Positions 49,807-58,668 of a stretch of 64,000 nt of DNA are shown here, piece after piece (positions within the stretch are counted from its first letter, which is position 1; every line of letters starts with the position of its first letter). The notes under the pieces were generated by a model. It was not told where the DNA came from and did not search any database. It was given only the letters and a program-made list of their open reading frames with translations. Source of the stretch: Thioglobus_C sp964448305 (GTDB lineage: Bacteria > Pseudomonadota > Gammaproteobacteria > PS1 > Pseudothioglobaceae); assembly GCA_964448305.1 (NCBI GenBank), contig CAYUWB010000001.1, positions 1-64,000 of the forward strand. The letters run 5' to 3'. The position numbers and the translations under genes are program-made.

Positions 49807-50556
49807 ATGACAGTTAAAAAAGCGAAGAGAGGAGTTTACTTACTACCCAATGTCCTAACAACCTTTGGTTTGTTTGCTGGATTCTTTTCTATTATTCTTG
49901 CAACTAAAGGTCAATACGCTGACGCCGCTATTGCTATTTTTGTGGCCATGCTGTTTGACGGACTTGATGGCCGTGTTGCGCGCCTAACCAATACTCAAAG
50001 CTCATTTGGTGAGCAATATGATTCGATGGCAGATATGCTTTCGTTTTGTGTGGCACCGGCATTGTTAATGTATTTTTGGCAATTCTCAGATTTGGGCAAG
50101 ATAGGCTGGCTGGGTGCATTTGTTTACAGTGCTGCTGGCGCATTACGTTTAGCACGATTTAATACCCAGATTGGTGTTGAAGATAAGCGTTATTTTCAAG
50201 GATTGCCTTCACCTGCTGCAGCTGCGCTGATTGCTGGTATGGTTTGGACCAAGCAAAGCATTGGCGTGACTGAATATGATCAATATTTAACACTAGTAAG
50301 TTGGATTATCTTGGTGGGTGCTGGCGTACTAATGGTGAGTAATGTTCGCTACTACAGTTTTAAAGAAATTAACTTAAAAGGCAGGTCTTCTTTTAAGTTG
50401 TTATTAATTGCCACGTTAATCATTATTGTGACAACGTACTGGCCAAGTGCGATTTTATTTGTTTTCTTTTTCGCCTACGCCTTGTCAGGGTTGATTATGA
50501 CAATGATTGAAGTGAGAAAAAAACGCCAAATTAAAAAACGAGCAAAGAACGCTTAA
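49807..50556 (+). CDS. pssA: CDP-diacylglycerol-serine O-phosphatidyltransferase
   Basis: A 249-aa membrane enzyme making phosphatidylserine, the precursor of phosphatidylethanolamine. The CDP-alcohol phosphotransferase motif DGLDGRVARL...G...D...D lies at about 57-80, followed by five or six helices and a basic C-terminus. It appears to have a leaderless start. Confidence 0.93.
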   Translation: MTVKKAKRGVYLLPNVLTTFGLFAGFFSIILATKGQYADAAIAIFVAMLFDGLDGRVARLTNTQSSFGEQYDSMADMLSFCVAPALLMYFWQFSDLGKIGWLGAFVYSAAGALRLARFNTQIGVEDKRYFQGLPSPAAAALIAGMVWTKQSIGVTEYDQYLTLVSWIILVGAGVLMVSNVRYYSFKEINLKGRSSFKLLLIATLIIIVTTYWPSAILFVFFFAYALSGLIMTMIEVRKKRQIKKRAKNA

Positions 50557-50565
50557 TATTGCTTT

Positions 50566-50579
50566 ATAATGCGCATTAT
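50566..50579. promoter_or_regulatory. Palindrome over the -10 of the leuA leader
   Basis: ATAATGCGCATTAT is a perfect 14-bp palindrome that overlaps TATAAT (50565-50570) and the ATG of the leader ORF. It could be an operator, but a chance AT-rich palindrome cannot be excluded. Confidence 0.4.
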
Positions 50580-50649
50580 GAGTCATCAAGTTACAATTTA
50601 TGCATTTTCACGAAGCAACCTCTTAGCTTTGTTACGATTATTGCCGTAA
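50578..50649 (+). CDS. leuL: Leucine-rich leader peptide of leuA
   Basis: A 23-codon ORF that starts ATG AGT CAT and ends NLLALLRLLP, with six Leu codons among its last nine sense codons. It lies 78 bp upstream of leuA. This is the layout of a leucine attenuator leader. A small stem TTGCC/GGCAA overlaps its end, but no U-tract terminator is visible before leuA, so the control step may be different. A TATAAT ends seven bases before the ATG and no ribosome site is present. Confidence 0.65.
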   Translation: MSHQVTIYAFSRSNLLALLRLLP

Positions 50650-50727
50650 GGCAAATTATCACTCGCATGATTGAAAAGTCCTGCACCTAAAAATTAAATA
50701 CAACAAACAACAGAAAAGGATATTTAA

Positions 50728-52260
50728 ATGTCTGACAAACTAATTATTTTTGATACAACCCTTCGTGATGGTGAGCAATCACCTGGTGCATCAATGACCA
50801 AAGACGAAAAAGTACGTATCGCCAAAGTATTGGAAAAAATGAAAGTAGATGTGATTGAAGCGGGTTTTGCTATTGCGTCGCCTGGTGATTTTGAAGCGGT
50901 ACAAGCGGTGGCTAATGCTGTACAAGATTCAACCATTTGTTCTCTTGCTAGAGCGCTAGACAAAGACATTGACCGAGCAGGCGAGGCATTAAAAAATACC
51001 AATTCTGCGCGTATTCACACCTTTATTGCCACCAGTGATATTCACATGAAAATGAAGCTGAATATGACACCAGATCAGGTAGTAGAGCAGGCAGTTCGCG
51101 CTGTTAAGCGTGCTAGACAATATACGGATAATGTCGAGTTTTCACCTGAAGATGCAGGTCGATCAGATGAAGATTTCCTTTGTCGCATTATTGAGGCAAC
51201 AATTGATGCAGGTGCGACGACAATCAACATTCCTGATACAGTGGGTTATAACATTCCACATCAGTTTGGTGCCACGATGAAGTCGTTGATTGAGCGTATT
51301 CCAAATTCTGATAAGGCGATTTTTTCAGCACATTGTCACAATGATTTGGGTCTAGCGGTTGCCAACTCTTTGTCGGCCGTACTAAATGGTGCCAGACAAG
51401 TAGAGTGTACCATTAACGGTTTGGGTGAGCGTGCCGGTAATACTTCTTTAGAAGAATTGGTAATGGCGGTTAGAACACGTCAAGATATTTTTGAGTGTGA
51501 TACTAACATTGATACCACGCATATCTTGCAAGCTTCGCGCCTAGTTTCTAGTGTCACTGGGTTTATTGTGCAGCCAAATAAAGCAATCGTTGGTGCTAAT
51601 GCTTTCGCTCATGAAGCAGGCATTCATCAGGATGGTGTTTTAAAACATCGTGAAACTTACGAAATTATGCGAGCAGAAGATGTTGGTTGGAATGCTAATC
51701 AACTGGTCTTGGGAAAGCACTCAGGCCGTAATGCCTTTAAAGTTAGATTGGCTGAGCTTGGCGTAGAATTTGACTCTGAAGAAAATTTAAATGATGCCTT
51801 TAGACGATTTAAAGAATTGGCTGATAAAAAACATGAGATTTTTGATGAAGATCTCCAGGCTTTGGTGTCAGAAACTCAAACTGAATCAAGTGAATCAATT
51901 AAGTTAGTCTCTCTAAAAGTCTGTACTGAAACTGGTGAAGAAAATGCTGCTACGGTTGTACTTTCTATTGATGATAAAGAACAAACTGCCACTGCAAAAA
52001 CCTCAGGTGCTGTCGATGCTACTTTTAGCGCCATTAGCTCCTTAGTGGATTTTGAAATCAACTTGCAATTGTATTCGGTATCTAATGTGACTCAAGGTAC
52101 AGACGCACTGGGTGAAGTTAATGTGCGCTTAGAGCACAATGGCCGTATTATTAATGGTCAAGGTGCAGATACAGATATCATTACTGCTAGTGCTAAAGCT
52201 TATATTCATGGTTTGAATAAAATTATGGCAGCTACTGATAGGGCGCACCCACAAGTATGA
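50728..52260 (+). CDS. leuA: 2-isopropylmalate synthase
   Basis: A 510-aa enzyme for the first committed step of Leu synthesis. The catalytic TIM barrel (TTLRDGEQSPGASM, HCHNDLGLAVANS, NGLGERAGN, GIHQDGVLKHRETYEI) is followed by a LeuA C-terminal regulatory domain (about 390-510) that binds Leu. AAAAGGAT precedes the ATG. It overlaps the next gene by ATGA. Confidence 0.95.
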   Translation: MSDKLIIFDTTLRDGEQSPGASMTKDEKVRIAKVLEKMKVDVIEAGFAIASPGDFEAVQAVANAVQDSTICSLARALDKDIDRAGEALKNTNSARIHTFIATSDIHMKMKLNMTPDQVVEQAVRAVKRARQYTDNVEFSPEDAGRSDEDFLCRIIEATIDAGATTINIPDTVGYNIPHQFGATMKSLIERIPNSDKAIFSAHCHNDLGLAVANSLSAVLNGARQVECTINGLGERAGNTSLEELVMAVRTRQDIFECDTNIDTTHILQASRLVSSVTGFIVQPNKAIVGANAFAHEAGIHQDGVLKHRETYEIMRAEDVGWNANQLVLGKHSGRNAFKVRLAELGVEFDSEENLNDAFRRFKELADKKHEIFDEDLQALVSETQTESSESIKLVSLKVCTETGEENAATVVLSIDDKEQTATAKTSGAVDATFSAISSLVDFEINLQLYSVSNVTQGTDALGEVNVRLEHNGRIINGQGADTDIITASAKAYIHGLNKIMAATDRAHPQV

Positions 52261-52676
52261 GTGAAGCGCTAAGATCGCGTTATTTAGAGGCTTTAGGAGT
52301 GCCTGAGTTTTTGTATACTCAAGGCGAACCTGACAATATTGATGAACAAAAAATCAACACACGGTGCTTGGTTATTGAAACTCAAAATTCACGATCTTTT
52401 TGTCAGCCTGGCAAATATCAAGATTTTTTATTGAAGATGTTGAATGCTATTGGTTTGCAGCAGCAAGATATTCGTTGTATTAGTATTAGCACTGATGACT
52501 TGAGCCAAACCCTTGGACAATATAATGCTGAAACAGTCTTACTAATGAGTGAAGGTTTAAATCCATCTTCTGAACGGCATTTTGTTGCCCACCATCCAAG
52601 TGAAATCTTAATGAATGAACAACTCAAACGCGAAGTTTGGGAGGTTTTAAAAAAGATAAAAACATGTCTAAAGTAG
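52257..52676 (+). CDS. holD: DNA polymerase III psi-subunit-like protein
   Basis: A 139-aa protein. The N-terminal segment RSRYLEALGVPEFLYTQGEP and the C-terminal HHPSEILMNEQLKREVWEVL, around a short alpha/beta core, follow the HolD layout. HolD links the clamp loader to chi and SSB. Identification is by pattern and is uncertain; a divergent glycosylase-like fold is the alternative. Translationally coupled to leuA and overlapping queH. Confidence 0.5.
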   Translation: MSEALRSRYLEALGVPEFLYTQGEPDNIDEQKINTRCLVIETQNSRSFCQPGKYQDFLLKMLNAIGLQQQDIRCISISTDDLSQTLGQYNAETVLLMSEGLNPSSERHFVAHHPSEILMNEQLKREVWEVLKKIKTCLK

Positions 52677-53365
52677 ATTACACCTTAAAAGGTTATGAGC
52701 GTCCTAAACTCTCTACGCCTAATGGTGAAAAAAAATTATTAATGCATTCATGTTGCGCCCCTTGTGCAGGCGAGATTATGGAGGCATTGGCGGCGTCAGA
52801 TATTGATACAACGATTTTCTTTTATAATCCCAACATTCACCCAGTCGATGAGTACGAACTGCGCAAAGAAGAGAATATTCGTTTTGCTAAAAAATTAGGC
52901 ATGCCTATTATTGATGCAGATTATGATCGAGATTTGTGGTTTGATCGTACCAAAGGTCAAGAAAACGAACCTGAGCGTGGTGAGCGTTGTACAACATGCT
53001 TTGACATGCGCTTTGAAGTCACCGCACAATATGCCAAAGACCATGGCTTTGAACTTATTTCATCAACACTAGGAATCTCTCGCTGGAAAGATATGAATCA
53101 AATTAATGGTTGTGGTGAAAGGGCGACACAAGCGTTTGATGACATTAGTTATTGGGATTTTAATTGGCGCAAACAGGGTGGTTCATCACGTATGCTTGAG
53201 TTGTCTAAGCGAGAGGAATTCTATCAACAAGAGTACTGTGGGTGTGTGTACTCACTACGTGACACTAATCGTTGGCGAGTGTCTAAAGGTCGAGAAAAAG
53301 TTGAGCGCGGTGTCAAGTTTTACCAAGAAGCCATGGACAAACTATCTGTCCAAACTAAAGCCTAA
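52664..53365 (+). CDS. queH: Epoxyqueuosine reductase QueH
   Basis: A 233-aa Fe-S enzyme for the last step of queuosine synthesis, the non-cobalamin alternative to QueG. The vicinal Cys motif HSCCAPCAG is at about residues 27-35; GERCTTCFDMR and the later YCGCVYS give further cluster Cys. The ATG at 52664 is chosen. The C-terminus overlaps the convergent argF by four bases. Confidence 0.92.
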   Translation: MSKVDYTLKGYERPKLSTPNGEKKLLMHSCCAPCAGEIMEALAASDIDTTIFFYNPNIHPVDEYELRKEENIRFAKKLGMPIIDADYDRDLWFDRTKGQENEPERGERCTTCFDMRFEVTAQYAKDHGFELISSTLGISRWKDMNQINGCGERATQAFDDISYWDFNWRKQGGSSRMLELSKREEFYQQEYCGCVYSLRDTNRWRVSKGREKVERGVKFYQEAMDKLSVQTKA

Positions 53366-54261
53366 TTTAGTAAATATAGTAGCAACGCTTTTTGTGCGTG
53401 CAGGCGATTTTCAGCTTCATCCCACACCAAGCTTTGTTTGCCATCAATCACATCAGCACTTACCTCTTCACCACGGTGTGCCGGTAAACAGTGCATAAAT
53501 ACTGCATCTGATTTAGCTTGAGACATTAAGCCTGCATCAACTTGAAAATTTTCAAAATCTAGTTCACGTTTTTTTTGTTCAGCTTCTTGACCCATACTAG
53601 CCCAAACATCAGTGACTACTAAGTCTGAATCTTTGCAAGCAGTGTTTGCATCTGCACATAAATTAATATGCTGAGCATGTTGATCAATAAAGTCTTGATC
53701 TGGCTCATAGCCTTTAGGTGTAGCAATGTTAAGTGTAAAACCAAAGGCTTTGGCTGCTTGCATATAAGTATGGCACATGTTGTTGCCATCACCAATCCAA
53801 GCGACTGTTTTACCTTTAATCGACCCATTGTGTTCTTGGTAGGTCATCATATCAGCCAACAGTTGACACGGATGAGACTCATCCGATAGGGCATTAATAA
53901 TTGGCACAGAAGAATTATTAGCAAACGTATTAATATCATCATGTGAAGAAACACGCAACATAACACAATCAACCATAGAGCTAATAACCACAGCACTGTC
54001 AGTGATAGGCTCACCACGACCTAGTTGAATATCTTTATCCGATAAAAATAAAGCATGGCCACCAAGTTGGGTCATACCTGCTTCAAATGAAACACGAGTA
54101 CGCGTTGAAGACTTATCAAAAATCATGGCTAACGTTTTGTTTTTTAAAGCATTGGAAATTTCACCCGCTTTATGTTGTTTTTTTAACGCAATGGCTTGAT
54201 CAATGATTTGTTGTAAATCATCATTGGATAAGTCATCTAAATTGATAAAGTGTTTTGTCAT
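53362..54261 (-). CDS. argF: Ornithine carbamoyltransferase
   Basis: A 299-aa enzyme making citrulline. Carbamoyl-phosphate motif SSTRTRVSFEAG is near residue 50, DESHPCQ near 125 and HCLPAHRGEE near 260. It starts 14 bp after argD in a two-gene arginine operon. Confidence 0.95.
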   Translation of the reverse strand: MTKHFINLDDLSNDDLQQIIDQAIALKKQHKAGEISNALKNKTLAMIFDKSSTRTRVSFEAGMTQLGGHALFLSDKDIQLGRGEPITDSAVVISSMVDCVMLRVSSHDDINTFANNSSVPIINALSDESHPCQLLADMMTYQEHNGSIKGKTVAWIGDGNNMCHTYMQAAKAFGFTLNIATPKGYEPDQDFIDQHAQHINLCADANTACKDSDLVVTDVWASMGQEAEQKKRELDFENFQVDAGLMSQAKSDAVFMHCLPAHRGEEVSADVIDGKQSLVWDEAENRLHAQKALLLYLLN

Positions 54262-54274
54262 GTTGATCTCCCGT

Positions 54275-55432
54275 TTATACGGCGTCGATTAGCTCACAAA
54301 CTGTGTTGATAATTGTATCAACTTCAGTTTTATTAATAATAAGGGGTGGCAATAGACGAATCGATTGCCCAGTAATGTTAATCAGTAATTTTTTATCAAG
54401 TGCTGCGTTTAATAAGCCAGAACAGTCTTGATTAAGTTCAATGGCCAGCATTAAACCTTTGCTACGTATTTCTGCCACTTTGTCTGAACCTGCTAGCTTT
54501 GATTTAAAGCCAGATGTTAAATATTCACCCATTTGTGTGACATTACTAAGAATGGCGTCTTTTTCAATAACCTTGAGCACGCTGAGTGCCGTTTGACAGA
54601 CTAAAGGGTTGCCACCAAAGGTAGATCCATGTGAGCCTGGCTGAAATAAGTTTGCCGCTTTGCCTTTGGCCAAGCAAGCACCAATAGGCACACCATTACC
54701 CAAGCCTTTGGCTAAGGTTAAAACATCAGGTGTTATGTTATTGTATTCATGGGCGAATAACTTGCCAGTACGACCAATACCAGTTTGTACTTCGTCTAGT
54801 ATGAGTAGCCAGTTATTTTCTTGGCAAATTGCTTGCACTTGGTTCAGATAATCATTAGCCGGAATAATAACACCGCTTTCACCTAGGATAGGCTCTAGCA
54901 TTACAGCAACAACGTTCGCGTTGTTAGTGTGTGCTTTAATAGCATCAACATCGTTAAAATCAACATGAATAAATTCACTGACCAAGGGTGCAAAGCCGTT
55001 TTGTACTTTTATATTGCCGGTAGCGGAAAGTGTTGCCATGGTGCGACCATGAAAACTTCGATTAGCTGTTAAGATAACTGGGTTGTCAATGTTGTTGGCA
55101 TGTCCATGTAGACGCGCAATTTTGATGGCGGCTTCATTCGCTTCAGCGCCTGAGTTGCCAAAAAAGGCAGATTCCATATTGGCCAATTGGCATAATTTTT
55201 CAGCCAAGGTTTCTTGGTGTTCAATGTGGTACCAGTTGCTAGTATGGATTACTTTTTGTGCTTGCGATTGAATTGCACGTGATATTTCAGGATGTGAATG
55301 ACCCAGCCCTGTAACGCCAACACCACAAAGAGCGTCTAAATATTGATCACCTTTAGTGTCTGTCAGGTAGCAGCCCTTACCTTTAACAAAGGTAACTTCT
55401 AACGGTGCATAATTTGACATTAAATAAGACAT
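54275..55432 (-). CDS. argD: Acetylornithine aminotransferase
   Basis: A 385-aa class III PLP aminotransferase. Motifs are GVGVTGLGHSHPE, NSGAEANEAAIKIAR, the PLP Asp in LILDEVQTGIGRTG and the Lys in TLAKGLGNGVPIG. First gene of argD-argF. Confidence 0.93.
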   Translation of the reverse strand: MSYLMSNYAPLEVTFVKGKGCYLTDTKGDQYLDALCGVGVTGLGHSHPEISRAIQSQAQKVIHTSNWYHIEHQETLAEKLCQLANMESAFFGNSGAEANEAAIKIARLHGHANNIDNPVILTANRSFHGRTMATLSATGNIKVQNGFAPLVSEFIHVDFNDVDAIKAHTNNANVVAVMLEPILGESGVIIPANDYLNQVQAICQENNWLLILDEVQTGIGRTGKLFAHEYNNITPDVLTLAKGLGNGVPIGACLAKGKAANLFQPGSHGSTFGGNPLVCQTALSVLKVIEKDAILSNVTQMGEYLTSGFKSKLAGSDKVAEIRSKGLMLAIELNQDCSGLLNAALDKKLLINITGQSIRLLPPLIINKTEVDTIINTVCELIDAV

Positions 55433-55472
55433 AGATTTTTTATTAGTGTGTTTTTAAATTGGCCACTAAACA

Positions 55473-55496
55473 AAAAAGCCCCAAAATGGGGCTTTT
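55473..55496. terminator. Bidirectional Rho-independent terminator
   Basis: AAAAGCCCC and GGGGCTTTT form a 9-bp stem with a five-base loop and A/T runs on both sides. It mainly serves the 67-aa gene on the minus strand (55517). Confidence 0.88.
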
Positions 55497-55516
55497 ATTA
55501 CCAATCAGAATATTGA

Positions 55517-55720
55517 TTATGATTGGTATTGCAAAGGCGGTGCCATTTGATTGTTAATTTCGTCTAACTCTTGCTTGTAGCCTTCATAGAAAGAACCTGC
55601 TGGTGGGTTTACCCAATCTTCGTATGAAAAACCATTTGTTTCGTTATACTCTTTGAAAGACTTTTGTAATGCAATTCTTTTTGCGCTTAATTCATTAGAT
55701 TCTTGACTAACTGCGTCCAT
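55517..55720 (-). CDS. Small hypothetical protein
   Basis: A 67-aa acidic protein (KEYNETNGFSYEDWVNPPAG, GFYEGYKQELDEI-like tail). TAGGAGATAAAC precedes the ATG and a strong terminator follows, so it is a genuine small gene. No family recognised. Confidence 0.72.
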   Translation of the reverse strand: MDAVSQESNELSAKRIALQKSFKEYNETNGFSYEDWVNPPAGSFYEGYKQELDEINNQMAPPLQYQS

Positions 55721-55884
55721 GTTTATCTCCTAAATGTAGAATAAGTAAAAAAGAGTAATTATAACCGTAAATTAGACTTTGTGGTGTTTATTATTTACTA
55801 TGAATTGCAACAAATAGTTTACATTCTGTCTAAGTTTATGTCACAATTGAGTTGAATATTTTTTTAATCTGATAAGGAGCGTTT

Positions 55885-56181
55885 ATGCAATTAAGTATTT
55901 CTGGTCACCATCTCGATATCACCGAGGCAATCAAGCAACATTCTATTGAAAAATTATCTAAAATTAAACACCACTTTGATCATTTGATTAATATCAACAT
56001 GATTTTAGAAGTCGAAAAGGATGTGCAAAAAGCCGAGGCAACGATTCACGTAAGTGGGGCAGATTTATTTGCTAAAGCTGAAAGCAGCGATATGTACGCT
56101 TCTATTGACCAAATGGTTAATAAGCTCGATTCACAAATTCGTAAGCACAAAGAAAAATTAAACGACCACAGAAGAAATTAA
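55885..56181 (+). CDS. hpf: Ribosome hibernation promoting factor, short form
   Basis: A 98-aa HPF/YfiA protein (MQLSISGHHLDITEAIKQ, then the basic C-terminal helix IRKHKEKLNDHRR) that inactivates ribosomes in stationary phase. AAGGAGCG precedes the ATG. It is not beside rpoN here; mgtE follows. Confidence 0.93.
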   Translation: MQLSISGHHLDITEAIKQHSIEKLSKIKHHFDHLININMILEVEKDVQKAEATIHVSGADLFAKAESSDMYASIDQMVNKLDSQIRKHKEKLNDHRRN

Positions 56182-56239
56182 AGGTCGTCTGACCTAAGAC
56201 AATAAAACCTTAGGTTAGTTATAAAGGAACATTAATTCA

Positions 56240-57592
56240 ATGTCAGAAGTTGAAAACACTTCTTTCGAAGATTGCCTGCAGAAACTAATGACGTCTCTGG
56301 AGGCATCTTTGTATGAAGAGGCTACTGCTCAACTTGCCAATTTACATTCGGCTGAAATTGCTCGCCTATTAGAAGGTGTTCCGCCTAAAGACCGAACTCA
56401 GCTTTGGTCTAATATTGATGCAAGTACACAGGGTGATATTCTTAAAGATCTAAGTGAAGATGTTCAATCCCAACTTTTAAGTGAAATGGATGTTGACGCC
56501 ATTGTAAAAGCCACCGAAGGTTTAGACATGGACGACTTAGCAGATATTGTGCCTGATCTGCCCGAGTCAGCCTTGCATAATTTACTATTAACGCTAGATT
56601 ATAAGCACAGAGATCACTTAAAACGTGTTTTATCCTACCCTGAAGACTCGGCTGGTGGGCTGATGAATATTGACATTATTACGGTGCGTGACGATGTCAA
56701 CGTGCGCACTGTGATTCGTTATTTGCGCCTGTTAAAAGAAATGCCAAACGACACTGACAAGGTATTTGTGGTTGATCGTTCTTATAAATATTTGGGTTCA
56801 ATTCATATTTCAACTTTATTAACCAATGAGGCCGAACAAAACATTAATCCTTTGATTAATAAAATACTCAAGCCCATTCCTGCAGACATGCCCGAAAAAG
56901 AAGTGGCGCACTTGTTTGAGCAACGAGATTTGATTTCAGCGCCGGTTGTTGATGAAAATAATCAGTTAATTGGCCGTATTACCATTGACGACGTGGTTGA
57001 TGTCATTCGTGATGAAGCCGAACACTCAGTAATGTCGATGGCGGGTTTAGACGAAGAGGAAGACGTGTTTGCGCCAGTCATGCAAAGCTCTAAGCGTCGC
57101 AGTGTTTGGCTCGGTGTTAATTTAGTAACTGTCTTTATTGCGGTGTTTTTTATTGGTTTATTTGAAGCCACATTGCAAGAAAAAATTGCCTTGGCAATTT
57201 TGATGCCAGTGGTGGCATCGATGGGTGGTATTGCTGGTACACAAACATTGATTTTGGTAACCCGCGGTATTGCAACGGGTAGGGTGACTACTTCCAATCT
57301 TAAAGTACTCATGAATAAAGAAGTCGCGATTGGCTTATTAAATGGCATGGTTTGGGCAGTTGTTATTGGTGTTTCTACCTATTTTTGGTTTGCGGATTTG
57401 ACGTTGAGTATTGTTATTGCATTAGCCGTTATTGTTAATTTGATTTTTGCGGCTTTCTCAGGCGCATTTTTACCCTCATTATTAATCAAACTTAAAATTG
57501 ATCCTGCGCTTGCAGGCGGGGTAATTCTTACCACTATTACCGACGTGATTGGTTTTGTGGCTTTCTTGGGTTTGGCTTCACTGGTCATTTAA
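56240..57592 (+). CDS. mgtE: Magnesium transporter MgtE
   Basis: A 450-aa Mg2+ channel. An N-terminal superhelical domain (about 1-130), a CBS pair (about 135-260, with DSAGGLMN and PVVDENNQLIGRITIDDVVD), a connecting helix and five membrane helices (about 290-450, with PVVASMGGIAGTQTL) are in the usual order. Length is normal. Confidence 0.94.
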   Translation: MSEVENTSFEDCLQKLMTSLEASLYEEATAQLANLHSAEIARLLEGVPPKDRTQLWSNIDASTQGDILKDLSEDVQSQLLSEMDVDAIVKATEGLDMDDLADIVPDLPESALHNLLLTLDYKHRDHLKRVLSYPEDSAGGLMNIDIITVRDDVNVRTVIRYLRLLKEMPNDTDKVFVVDRSYKYLGSIHISTLLTNEAEQNINPLINKILKPIPADMPEKEVAHLFEQRDLISAPVVDENNQLIGRITIDDVVDVIRDEAEHSVMSMAGLDEEEDVFAPVMQSSKRRSVWLGVNLVTVFIAVFFIGLFEATLQEKIALAILMPVVASMGGIAGTQTLILVTRGIATGRVTTSNLKVLMNKEVAIGLLNGMVWAVVIGVSTYFWFADLTLSIVIALAVIVNLIFAAFSGAFLPSLLIKLKIDPALAGGVILTTITDVIGFVAFLGLASLVI

Positions 57593-57605
57593 AACCCTCG
57601 CCTTA

Positions 57606-58493
57606 ATGCCTTTTGTACTTAAGAAATTTAACGCTGTTAAAGGTAAAAAAATTCAGCAATTTTTACTAGATGATGCGGGTTTATCGTCATCAATCTCTCA
57701 AAGATTATTGGCTAAAAATAGAGTGTTTGATGATCAGGGTAATGCTTTAAAAAATGGTCAAATCCTAAACAGTGAGTATGTAGAAGTAGCTGTATTTGAA
57801 GGCCAGACAAGAGGCCTAAAACCCATCTTTGAAGCTGATGATTTTGCCGTATTTGATAAACCGTCTGGGCTGATGGTACATCCAACCCGTAAAACCACGC
57901 GCTACAGTTTACTTGATGAAGTCAGACATCATTTTGGCGATAAGGCAGACTTAGTCCATCGAATAGACGCTGAAACTTCAGGTTTGGTTTTAGTGGCTAA
58001 AAACAAGCAAGCAAATACGCTATTAAAAGCCCTATTCGAAAATAGAGAATGCACCAAAGAATATTTAGCGATTGTTAAGGGTCAGCTAAAGAATGATGTT
58101 ACTATCGACAAACCTATATCAAAATCAGATAGTGCTATCACTATCAGAATGACTTGTGAAAACGAGCAGGGAAAAGCCTCTGTCACTCATATTCAACCTT
58201 TAAAATTTAACGAAAAAAACAACACAACCTTGGTTAAAGCCATGCCTGTCACTGGTAGACAGCATCAGATAAGAGTGCATTTGGATTTAATCGGGCATCG
58301 TATTTTGGGTGATCCAATTTATGGGGTTGATGATCAAGTGGCTAATCAGTGCCTGAAAAAGACTTTGTCAGAAAAAGAAAGAATTGAGCTAACTGGCGCA
58401 AAGCGACTCATGCTTCATGCGAATAATTTGTCGTTTATTTATAAAGATAAAAAATATGACATTAGTTCAAAATTTAGCAAATTTTACAAATGA
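57606..58493 (+). CDS. RluA-family 23S rRNA/tRNA pseudouridine synthase
   Basis: A 295-aa protein. An N-terminal S4-like region (KIQQFLLDDAGLSSSISQRLLAKNRV by position about 11-35) precedes the catalytic domain with the Asp in HRIDAETSGLVL. GRQHQIRVHLDLIGHRILGDPIYG is also typical. The site modified is unclear. The ATG at 57606 lies just after mgtE. Confidence 0.87.
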   Translation: MPFVLKKFNAVKGKKIQQFLLDDAGLSSSISQRLLAKNRVFDDQGNALKNGQILNSEYVEVAVFEGQTRGLKPIFEADDFAVFDKPSGLMVHPTRKTTRYSLLDEVRHHFGDKADLVHRIDAETSGLVLVAKNKQANTLLKALFENRECTKEYLAIVKGQLKNDVTIDKPISKSDSAITIRMTCENEQGKASVTHIQPLKFNEKNNTTLVKAMPVTGRQHQIRVHLDLIGHRILGDPIYGVDDQVANQCLKKTLSEKERIELTGAKRLMLHANNLSFIYKDKKYDISSKFSKFYK

Positions 58494-58600
58494 GAAAAAC
58501 ACCACTCTAATAACCTTAACAAACCAACTAAAACAGCATAAAAATGGCGTTTTAATCCGAAAAAACAGTTATTTTGGTTGGTTTTACTAAAATTGTATGA

Positions 58601-58623
58601 TGTGACAGGCCTTGCCTGTCACA
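58601..58623. repeat. Perfect 10-bp hairpin in the rluA-algC gap
   Basis: TGTGACAGGC, a three-base loop and GCCTGTCACA. No T-run follows on either strand. An outer imperfect inverted repeat (AACCAACTAAAA near 58522 and TTTTGGTTGGTTTT ending near 58586) lies to the left, and CTGC-GAA-GCAG to the right. Confidence 0.6.
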
Positions 58624-58668
58624 AAAGTGAAAAATTTCAGCTCTGCGAAGCAGTCTTAATAATGCAAA

